From an uncultured Selenomonas sp. (GTDB taxonomy: Bacteria; Bacillota; Negativicutes; Selenomonadales; Selenomonadaceae), in assembly GCA_938045435.1 (NCBI GenBank), contig CALIBA010000180.1, forward strand, positions 1 through 10,422: a DNA stretch of 10,422 bases, in the 5' to 3' direction. Position 1 is the first letter of the stretch. The number at the start of each line of letters is the position of its first letter. A model generated the notes under the pieces. It did not search any database. It was not told the DNA's origin and saw only the letters and a list, made by a program, of their open reading frames with translations. A program made the position numbers and the translations under genes. Below are positions 1 to 6,234 of this stretch, in pieces.

Positions 1-785
1 ATAAGCAACTTCCTAAAGATTTCTATAAGAAAGATTACAAGGAAGAAAAATGGGAAAACTGCCGTAACTTTGAGCTATATTTTCAACCACAGGTAGCAGG
101 TTCAGATCAGCGCATCGTGGGAGCAGAGACACTTCTGCGTTGGAAGAACCACAAGGGGCGCATGGTCGCGCCGATGGAATTTATCAGAATTCTGGAGGAA
201 ACAAAGGCGATTGTTCCCGTTGGACGCTGGGTTTTTGAGGAGTCGCTGCGCATCTGTAAGAAATGGCGAAAATATATACCGGACTTTCACATGAGTGTTA
301 ATATGAGCTATGAGCAGATTAAGGATCTCTCGTTTCTTTCATTTATTGACGATTGCCTTTGCCGTTACGAGATGCCACCGGAGGCGATGATACTGGAGTT
401 GACAGAGAGCAGGATTGTCGGTGATCTAAAGTTTGTCAATGAACAGTTCAATGCATTCCGCAGCCGAGGGATTCAGATTGCGATGGATGACTTTGGCACG
501 GGATATTCCTCCCTTTCGTCGCTTAAGAATTTAAGCTGTGATATAGTGAAAATCGACCGCGCATTTGTGACACGAATCCTGGAGAACCAATTCGATCAGA
601 AGCTCGTCGAATATACAGTTGAACTCTGTCACAGCATTGGCATGACGACTTGCATCGAGGGGGTCGAACGGCAGGAGGAATACGATTGCCTCACACGCAT
701 TTGCAAGACGGATACAGTGCAGGGGTATCTTTTTGGGCGCCCCGAGCCGCAGGCGATCTTTGAGAAAAAATTTTTGCGCATGTGA
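1..785 (+). CDS. EAL-domain cyclic-di-GMP phosphodiesterase, C-terminal part (5' end outside window)
   Basis: The frame is open from the left edge (first full codon at position 3) to TGA at 783-785, giving 260 residues, so the true start lies upstream. EAL domains hydrolyse cyclic-di-GMP to linear pGpG and influence motility and surface behaviour. Counting from the first full codon, the domain begins at about residue 24 with an ELYFQPQ segment. The signature glutamate is Glu42, in a GAETLLRW context where the usual EAL reads ETL. The other expected catalytic or metal-binding positions are present: Asn100 (VNMS), Glu132 (ELTES), Asp162-Asp163 (DDFGTGYSS), Lys183 and Asp185 (KID) and Glu219 (EGVE), followed by a closing GYLFGRP. 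The enzyme should therefore be active. EAL domains often follow GGDEF or sensor domains; whether this one does cannot be seen. A GTG at 117 could be mistaken for a start but lies inside the domain. queF follows after 36 bases. Confidence 0.93.
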   Translation, partial: KQLPKDFYKKDYKEEKWENCRNFELYFQPQVAGSDQRIVGAETLLRWKNHKGRMVAPMEFIRILEETKAIVPVGRWVFEESLRICKKWRKYIPDFHMSVNMSYEQIKDLSFLSFIDDCLCRYEMPPEAMILELTESRIVGDLKFVNEQFNAFRSRGIQIAMDDFGTGYSSLSSLKNLSCDIVKIDRAFVTRILENQFDQKLVEYTVELCHSIGMTTCIEGVERQEEYDCLTRICKTDTVQGYLFGRPEPQAIFEKKFLRM

Positions 786-821
786 GAAACTCCATGCGTT
801 CGTACGACAGGAAAGAAAACG

Positions 822-1310
822 ATGCGAGAAAAAGTACAGGAAGGGCTTACCTTGCTTGGGGATCGCCACACGATTTACGGATATGATTATGCGCCCGAGC
901 TGCTTGAGACTTTTGAGAATAAACACGCAGCGCATGACTACTGGGTGCGGCTGAACTGCCCAGAATTTACGACGCTTTGCCCCATTACGGGACAGCCGGA
1001 CTACGGGACCCTCTATATCTCCTATATGCCTGCCCGGCGCATGGTTGAAAGCAAGTCGCTCAAGCTCTATCTAGTTAGCTTTCGTAATCATGGAGATTTC
1101 CATGAAGATGTGGTGAATGTCATCATGAAAGATTTGATTCATTTGATGGAACCGAAATACATTGAGGTACAGGGGAAATTCCTCCCACGCGGCGGCATCT
1201 CCATTGACCCCTATGCGAACTATGGTATCCCAGGGACACAATATGAGAAGTTGGCGTGGGAACGGCTCAGTGGGCATGACCGCTATCTTGAGCAGGTGGA
1301 CAATCGTTGA
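822..1310 (+). CDS. queF: NADPH-dependent 7-cyano-7-deazaguanine (preQ0) reductase QueF
   Basis: QueF reduces the nitrile of preQ0 to the amine of preQ1 using NADPH, a cytoplasmic step in making queuosine for tRNA wobble position 34. The 162-residue length fits the short, single-domain (Bacillus-type) form. The nucleophilic cysteine is Cys53 in TTLCPITGQPDY, with the acid Asp60 shortly after. The conserved substrate and NADPH segment is ESKSLKLYLVSFRNH (residues 76-90), followed by FHE at 93-95. The ATG at 822 has an AGGAAAG-type ribosome site just upstream. The last bases overlap the start of the kinase gene, so the two are probably translated together. The 36-base gap upstream shows no match to a preQ1 riboswitch, so regulation probably comes from further upstream. 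No other queuosine genes (queC, queD, queE) are in the window. Confidence 0.96.
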   Translation: MREKVQEGLTLLGDRHTIYGYDYAPELLETFENKHAAHDYWVRLNCPEFTTLCPITGQPDYGTLYISYMPARRMVESKSLKLYLVSFRNHGDFHEDVVNVIMKDLIHLMEPKYIEVQGKFLPRGGISIDPYANYGIPGTQYEKLAWERLSGHDRYLEQVDNR

Positions 1311-2146
1311 TGGCAGGACAGAAACGGATTGCGCTCATCAATGACATTACAGGATTTGGACGCTGCTCCGTCACGGTACAGCACCCTCTGATCTCTGCAC
1401 TGCGAGTGCAGGCATGTCCCCTTCCGACAGCGATTCTCTCTGTGCATACAGGGTTTCCCAACCATTATATTGATGATTATACGGATCGTATGCGTCCTTA
1501 TATGGAAAATTGGTGTGCAAACGGACTGACCTTTGATGCGATTCTGACAGGGTTTCTTGGCTCTGAGGCACAGATAGAAATTGTCCTCGATTGTGTGCAT
1601 GCCTTCAAGAAGGAGGAAACCATCGTCGTTGTCGATCCTGTCATGGGAGACAATGGAACACTCTATGCCTCATATACACCGGCGCTGTGTGAGAAGATGC
1701 AGCAGCTTCTCCCCTATGCAGAGGTCGTAACCCCGAATCTCACAGAAGCGTGTTTGCTGCTAGACCGTACCTATCCCGTGGATGGGCAGGTAGAGGATGC
1801 GGTGCTGGAGGAGATGGCGGCACAGATCGCAGCGATGGGGCCGCGCGATGTCGTTATTACGGGATTGCATGCGGGCGATCAGGTAAAGACGTATCTCTAT
1901 GAGAATGGGAGCGGGCAGTCTTTTGCCAATCCTAAAATCGGGCGCGATCGGTCTGGCTCTGGTGATGCTTTTGCGGCGATCCTTGCAGCCTCTCTGGTCA
2001 ATGGCGTTTCACTTGCAGTAGGGGCACGCCGTGCGGCAGAGTTTATCGGGCATTGTCTCGCTTATGCAGAGGAGTTGAATCTGCCGTGGAACTATGGGCT
2101 TCCGTTTGAGGCATTTATGGATGAACTTACAGCACCAAAAGTGTGA
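1310..2146 (+). CDS. Pyridoxal/pyridoxamine kinase, PdxK/PdxY family
   Basis: This is a ribokinase-fold kinase that uses ATP to phosphorylate B6 vitamers (pyridoxal, pyridoxamine, pyridoxine) in the salvage route to pyridoxal phosphate. The 278-residue length is normal for the family. Visible landmarks are an N-terminal DITGFGRCSV segment (residues 12-21), VVDPVMGDNG ending near residue 116, a TPNLTEA segment, VITGLH, and the anion-hole/catalytic motif GSGDAF at 216-221 with Asp219 as the catalytic base. The start is ambiguous. A TTG at 1307 and the ATG at 1310 are adjacent in frame; I choose ATG because it overlaps the queF stop by one base and lies 9 bases after AGGTGGA (1294-1300). Which vitamer it prefers, and hence pdxK or pdxY, cannot be read from sequence. 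A stem-loop terminator follows. Confidence 0.9.
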   Translation: MAGQKRIALINDITGFGRCSVTVQHPLISALRVQACPLPTAILSVHTGFPNHYIDDYTDRMRPYMENWCANGLTFDAILTGFLGSEAQIEIVLDCVHAFKKEETIVVVDPVMGDNGTLYASYTPALCEKMQQLLPYAEVVTPNLTEACLLLDRTYPVDGQVEDAVLEEMAAQIAAMGPRDVVITGLHAGDQVKTYLYENGSGQSFANPKIGRDRSGSGDAFAAILAASLVNGVSLAVGARRAAEFIGHCLAYAEELNLPWNYGLPFEAFMDELTAPKV

Positions 2147-2168
2147 TAAGAATTTCTTGCGAATGTGG

Positions 2169-2195
2169 AGCTGCCGCAGTAATGCGGCAGCTTTT
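2169..2195 (+). terminator. Rho-independent terminator after the pyridoxal kinase gene
   Basis: A perfect 10-bp stem, AGCTGCCGCA (2169-2178) and TGCGGCAGCT (2183-2192), encloses a GTAA loop and runs into a short T tract ending at 2195. G-T pairs can extend the stem slightly. It lies 22 bases after the kinase stop codon and separates the queF-kinase pair from the radical SAM gene. The T run is short, so termination may be incomplete and allow readthrough into the next gene, for which I see no convincing separate promoter. Confidence 0.7.
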
Positions 2196-2225
2196 CGCTT
2201 ATATCGCATATGATAGGAGAGCATT

Positions 2226-2885
2226 ATGATTGTATATGCAACACATGCAGGGGGACGTTATCTCCCCTTTGATGAGAGCCTTCGGGAGCAGCCGGAGGGA
2301 AAGCGTAGTCTTTATATCAACATTACAAATGATTGTAATTGTGACTGTGTGTTTTGCCTGCGCAGTATGAAGGAGATGGTAAAAGGATCTTCACTCTGGA
2401 TGGAACGTGACCCGAGTGTTGCGGAGATGATTGCAGCACTCGAAGCGGTGCCGTGGGCGTATATCGGTGAGGTCGTCTGCTGTGGTTTTGGAGAGCCGTT
2501 GATTCGTCTGGAGGAGGTCATTGAGGTTCTGCGGTATGTCAAGGAGAAGCATCCAAATATACCTACCCGTGTCAATACCAATGGTCTTGGCGAACTGGAA
2601 CACGGATACGTATTTGCGGAGCGGTTTGCGGGACTGTTAGATACCATCTCGATCAGTCTCAATGCCTCTAATGCTGAACGTTACCTCGCCCTCACACGTT
2701 CGCGCTTTGGACTTCCATCTTATGAGGCAATGCTGTGTTTTGCCGAACACTGCAAGCCCTATGTAGCAAACGTCATTCTCACAGTTGTTGAAAAAGTGGA
2801 GGATGCTGAGGAGATTGCACGCTGCCGAGAAATCTGTGCCCAGCGCGGGCTCATGCTGCGCGTACGTTCCTATGAGGATAGCTGA
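2226..2885 (+). CDS. Radical SAM protein, TatD-associated type
   Basis: This 219-residue protein belongs to the radical SAM superfamily, whose members cleave S-adenosylmethionine at a [4Fe-4S] cluster to start radical chemistry. The cluster-binding CxxxCxxC is Cys37, Cys41 and Cys44, with an extra cysteine at 39. A GFGEPL segment at 87-92 stands in for the usual GGEP-type SAM-binding motif, and RVNTNG at 115-120 and SISLNA near 142-147 match later strands of the barrel. Size and the N-terminal pattern fit, from memory, the family described as TatD-nuclease-associated radical SAM proteins, whose substrate is not established. No tatD gene is visible within the window, so the association cannot be confirmed. 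The ATG at 2226 follows AGGAGAG (2215-2221). The gene stands alone between a terminator and the promoter of the methionine unit. Radical SAM membership is sure; the subfamily is less so. Confidence 0.85.
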   Translation: MIVYATHAGGRYLPFDESLREQPEGKRSLYINITNDCNCDCVFCLRSMKEMVKGSSLWMERDPSVAEMIAALEAVPWAYIGEVVCCGFGEPLIRLEEVIEVLRYVKEKHPNIPTRVNTNGLGELEHGYVFAERFAGLLDTISISLNASNAERYLALTRSRFGLPSYEAMLCFAEHCKPYVANVILTVVEKVEDAEEIARCREICAQRGLMLRVRSYEDS

Positions 2886-2979
2886 TATAGACAGGTGAGG
2901 ATGTTTTACGTTCAGTGCTGTGGTATATATTTGGGAAAAAAGGAAAATCCAGCCATGCACCGCGCCCTCATCCTTTTTA

Positions 2980-3009
2980 TTGTGGGGATGATATGGGATG
3001 TGTTATAAT
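2980..3009 (+). promoter_or_regulatory. Candidate sigma-70-type promoter for the methionine unit
   Basis: A perfect -10 hexamer TATAAT (3004-3009) is preceded by TGT, giving an extended -10, with a weaker -35-like TTGTGG at 2980-2985 and an 18-base spacer. Transcription would begin near 3016 and leave a leader of about 70 bases before the reactivation gene at 3087. It is the best promoter match in the 201-base gap between the radical SAM gene and the methionine genes. Confidence 0.6.
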
Positions 3010-3035
3010 CTCTTATCTTGTGTTGTTATATTTTT

Positions 3036-3070
3036 GTGATCTTTTATCACGGCTTCCCATGCGGGGAAAG
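3036..3070 (+). other. Two small hairpins in the leader of the methionine unit
   Basis: Just upstream of the ribosome site are GTGAT/ATCAC with a five-base loop (3036-3050) and, immediately after, CTTCCC (3053-3058), which can pair with GGGAAAG (3064-3070) with one bulged base. I do not recognise a known SAM, SAH or cobalamin riboswitch, and the leader is short for most of them. The hairpins may affect translation or may be chance. Confidence 0.3.
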
Positions 3071-3086
3071 GAAAATAGGAGAGGTT

Positions 3087-3767
3087 ATGTTTGAACCGCG
3101 CTTTACCGCGCTCAATATGAATGAGATACTGAAGTATCTTGGATTCCGCGGACAGGAACTCACAGAAGAAATTGCCGTGCAGATTAAGCGCTGCACGCAG
3201 GAAGTGCTGCATGCAGCCACGCCGCGCCTCACATATCGACAGGCAGCGATTGAGGACGGCTGCGTTCTTGGTGTTACGTTTGCAGGAAAGGATATTCCAC
3301 AGATGCTTGCGCCCTGTGAGGAGGCCGTTCTCTTTGGTGCGACGCTTGGTCCAGGTGTTGAGCGTCTTATGATGCGTTATGAGGTAACGAATGCCGCTGA
3401 TTCAGTTATTATGGACGCATGTGCCAGTACGGCGATTGAAAATATCTGCAATAATTTTGAAAGTGATATGCGCAACGCTGTCGAAGCAGAGGGGCGATAT
3501 TTGACAGATCGGTTTAGTCCGGGGTATGGCGATCTTCCCATTGCAGAACAACCGAAGTTTTTCGCCCTGCTGGATATGCAGCGGCGTGTTGGTGTATCAC
3601 TGACATCGACTCTTATTATGGTGCCGCGTAAGTCGGTCACAGCAATTATGGGTGTGGCACGCACACCGCAGCCACACAGACCACCAGACTGTGAGCGTTG
3701 TCTCATGTTCCGCAACTGTCCTTTTAGGAAGGCAGGACGGCGCTGTCGTGAGGGTGCGAAAACTTGA
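3087..3767 (+). CDS. Standalone methionine synthase reactivation (activation-domain) protein
   Basis: This 226-residue protein matches the C-terminal activation domain of large MetH enzymes, made here as a separate polypeptide. That domain binds SAM and, with an electron donor, remethylates cobalamin that has slipped to the inactive Cob(II) state. The SAM-binding region is seen in DRFSPGYGDLP, the RxxxGY-type motif, followed by a conserved stretch ending TLIMVPRKSVTAIMG. The C-terminus carries Cys202, Cys205, Cys211 and Cys220 (CX2CX5CX8C), which could bind a metal or Fe-S cluster. The start is ATG 3087, four bases after TAGGAGAG-like bases; an upstream in-frame ATG at 3018 has no ribosome site and adds a non-conserved stretch. 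It lies 37 bases before a methionine synthase that lacks this domain, which strongly supports the role. The electron donor is not encoded in the window. Confidence 0.88.
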   Translation: MFEPRFTALNMNEILKYLGFRGQELTEEIAVQIKRCTQEVLHAATPRLTYRQAAIEDGCVLGVTFAGKDIPQMLAPCEEAVLFGATLGPGVERLMMRYEVTNAADSVIMDACASTAIENICNNFESDMRNAVEAEGRYLTDRFSPGYGDLPIAEQPKFFALLDMQRRVGVSLTSTLIMVPRKSVTAIMGVARTPQPHRPPDCERCLMFRNCPFRKAGRRCREGAKT

Positions 3768-3804
3768 AAAATCCATTATAAAACAGGAGGGGGACAACAT
3801 AGAT

Positions 3805-6219
3805 ATGCAGGATATTGTTATACTTGACGGTGGCATGGGAACGGAGCTGCAGGCGCGTGGCCTTGCACCTGGCGAGCGTCCAGAGCTTTTCGGCATGGAG
3901 CATCCCGAGGTGATTGAGGAGGTTCATCGGAACTATATTGCAGCGGGCAGCCGTGTCATTTACAGTAATACGTTTGGTGCGAATGGGCACAAACTCGTCG
4001 GGACGGGCAAGAGTGTTGCCGAGGTCATTACAGCGAATGTAAAGGGGGCGCGCCGTGCAGCGGATGTTTCTGGTGTTTCAGGCGTACGTGTCGCGCTTGA
4101 TATTGGTCCCCTCGGGGAGCTCGTTGAACCGCTTGGAGCTCTGTCCTTTGAGGGAGCATATGAACTTTTTCGGGAGATGGTTGTGGCGGGGGAAGCAGCG
4201 GGGGCTGATCTCGTTATCTTTGAGACTTTGACCGATCTCTATGAGGTAAAAGCCGCAGTGCTTGCGGCAAAAGAACATACAAAGCTGCCAATCTGGGTAA
4301 CGATGACGTTTGAGGAGAATGGCCGCACATTTCTCGGTGCGGCTGTTTCCTCTGTTGCCGTTACGCTCGATGCGCTTGGCATCAATGCACTTGGCGTCAA
4401 CTGCTCTCTTGGCCCTGCGGAGCTCCTTCCCATTGTGGATGAGATGATGGAGTGGACAGATCTGCCGATTATCGTTAAACCGAATGCGGGCCTTCCAGAT
4501 CCTCGAACGGGAGCATATGAGATGACCGCAGAGGATTTTGGACGTGAGATGGCAGCGTTTGCTGAGCGCGGTGCACGCATCATGGGAGGGTGTTGCGGCA
4601 CTACACCAAACTTTATTCGCGCGCTTTCAACAGCAGTTGCAGGGAAGCAGACGGAGCGTCCTGTCCGCAAGAAGCGAAAGGGCGTTGCTTCACCCGGGTA
4701 TGTTGCGGAATACGGCAAAGTCAATGTCATCGGTGAGCGCATCAATCCGACCGGTAAAAAACGCTTGCAGCAGGCGCTTCTTGAGGAGGATTACGGGTAT
4801 ATCAAAAAGCTTGCAATCTCTCAACAAGAAGCGGGTGCACAAGTGCTCGATATCAATGTTGGAGCACAAGGGGTAGATGAGGAGAAGATCATCCCCTATG
4901 TTGTCAAGGCGGTGCAGAGTGTGGTTGACCTGCCGCTGCAGATTGACTCGGCAAATCCCCGTGTCATCGAAGCTGCACTGCGTGTGGCGAATGGGCGTGT
5001 TATCATCAACTCCGTCAGCGGCGAGCGTGAGCGTATGGATGCGATCTTTCCACTCGCAAAGCACTACGGTGCGGCGGTCCTTGGTCTTGCGATGGATGAG
5101 CGGGGGCTGCCGGAGACGGCGGCGGAGCGCGTTGCTATTGCAGAGCGTATTGTCGCCGAGGCGGAGAGATATGGTATCGAGCGTGAGGATATTATCATTG
5201 ACTGCTTGACTCTTACTGTCTCGGCGCAGCAGAATCAGGCAATGGAGACCCTGCGCGCTGTTCGCGAGGTACATGAACGCCTTGGACTGCACTGTGCACT
5301 CGGTGTCAGCAATGTGTCCTTTGGTTTGCCTGCACGCACGCATATGACAGAGAATTTTCTCATACAGGCAATGCATGTCGGCCTTGATTTTCCAATCATC
5401 AACCCCAATACGAAAGAGATCATGGATGCCGTTGTTTCGTTCCGTGCGGTTTCCGGCGAGGATGTGGACTGTGCTGCCTATATCACGCGTTTTGCGCCGG
5501 AGCAAGCGGAGATGCGGCGGAGGAAAGAGCTTGGTCTTACGGGAGATGAGCCGACTGCATCGGGGGGCGCAGAGGGGCTCATGGCAGCGGACAGTGAGGG
5601 CACGGACCCCCTTATGGACGCGATTATCCGCGGGCTTAGTGATGATGCCGAGCGCATCACGCGCAAACTCCTGACGGAAATGGCGCCCATGGAGATCATA
5701 CAGGAGAAGGTCATCCCGGCGCTTGACATCGTTGGAGACCGCTATGAGAAGGAGATCATCTTTCTTCCGCAGCTCATCAACGCAGCGAATGCGGCAACGG
5801 CGGGGCTTGAACTCATCAAGGTACGGCTCGCCGAGGAAGGGCAGGGCGTATCAAAGGGAAAGATCATCCTCGCGACAGTGGAAGGGGACATCCACGACAT
5901 CGGCAAAAATATTGTGAAGGTCGTCCTCGAGAACTATGGCTATCAGATCATCGACCTTGGGCGTGACGTACCCATCACGCGTGTCGTAGAGGTCGCCATC
6001 GAAAAACAGGTTGGGTTGATCGGGCTTTCGGCGCTCATGACGACGACAGTCACGGCGATGAAAAAAACCATTGAAGCCCTGCACGATGCAGGGCATCCCT
6101 GTGAAACTGTTGTCGGCGGCGCAGTTTTGACTGAGGACTATGCGAAGGAGATCGGCGCAGATTACTATGCGGGCGATGCGCGAAGTATTGTTGAGATCGC
6201 ACGCCGTGTATTGGGATAA
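3805..6219 (+). CDS. metH: Cobalamin-dependent methionine synthase MetH, short form without reactivation domain
   Basis: The enzyme transfers the methyl group of 5-methyl-tetrahydrofolate through cobalamin to homocysteine, giving methionine. Its 804 residues hold four modules. The homocysteine domain (about 1-290) has DGGMGT at 8-13 and zinc ligands Cys200, Cys263 and Cys264 (GGCCGTTP). The pterin domain (about 305-570) has VIGERINPTG and a DINVG segment. The cobalamin cap domain lies at about 601-680. The B12-binding domain (about 685-804) has DIHDIG, in which His697 is the expected lower cobalt ligand. Full-length MetH of about 1,200 residues carries a fifth, reactivation domain; it is absent here and encoded just upstream. 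The ATG at 3805 follows AGGAGGGGG (3785-3793); the frame is open back to 3652, but that overlaps the reactivation gene and is not conserved-looking. The next gene starts 15 bases after the stop. Confidence 0.96.
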   Translation: MQDIVILDGGMGTELQARGLAPGERPELFGMEHPEVIEEVHRNYIAAGSRVIYSNTFGANGHKLVGTGKSVAEVITANVKGARRAADVSGVSGVRVALDIGPLGELVEPLGALSFEGAYELFREMVVAGEAAGADLVIFETLTDLYEVKAAVLAAKEHTKLPIWVTMTFEENGRTFLGAAVSSVAVTLDALGINALGVNCSLGPAELLPIVDEMMEWTDLPIIVKPNAGLPDPRTGAYEMTAEDFGREMAAFAERGARIMGGCCGTTPNFIRALSTAVAGKQTERPVRKKRKGVASPGYVAEYGKVNVIGERINPTGKKRLQQALLEEDYGYIKKLAISQQEAGAQVLDINVGAQGVDEEKIIPYVVKAVQSVVDLPLQIDSANPRVIEAALRVANGRVIINSVSGERERMDAIFPLAKHYGAAVLGLAMDERGLPETAAERVAIAERIVAEAERYGIEREDIIIDCLTLTVSAQQNQAMETLRAVREVHERLGLHCALGVSNVSFGLPARTHMTENFLIQAMHVGLDFPIINPNTKEIMDAVVSFRAVSGEDVDCAAYITRFAPEQAEMRRRKELGLTGDEPTASGGAEGLMAADSEGTDPLMDAIIRGLSDDAERITRKLLTEMAPMEIIQEKVIPALDIVGDRYEKEIIFLPQLINAANAATAGLELIKVRLAEEGQGVSKGKIILATVEGDIHDIGKNIVKVVLENYGYQIIDLGRDVPITRVVEVAIEKQVGLIGLSALMTTTVTAMKKTIEALHDAGHPCETVVGGAVLTEDYAKEIGADYYAGDARSIVEIARRVLG

Positions 6220-6234
6220 GAGGTACGGGGGCAC

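Noticed and set aside
786..821. preQ1 riboswitch before queF
   Set aside because: The 36-base gap would just hold a type I preQ1 aptamer, but its characteristic stem and A-rich tail are not present.
2955..3008. 17-codon frame with a hydrophobic peptide before the methionine unit
   Set aside because: It overlaps the best promoter, has only a weak ribosome site, and its stop lies within the -10 box. It is probably chance.
2886..3086. Cobalamin or SAM riboswitch before the methionine genes
   Set aside because: I looked for the B12-box and SAM-I core patterns and found neither. The stretch after the likely transcription start is too short for them.
3652..3804. Extended N-terminus for metH
   Set aside because: It would overlap the reactivation gene by over 100 bases, lacks a ribosome site and precedes the normal N-terminus of the homocysteine domain. 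ATG 3805 has a clear ribosome site.
4690..5505. Long minus-strand open frame of 271 codons
   Set aside because: It lies wholly inside metH, where every conserved motif is on the plus strand. It has no domain I recognise and is a reading-frame shadow.
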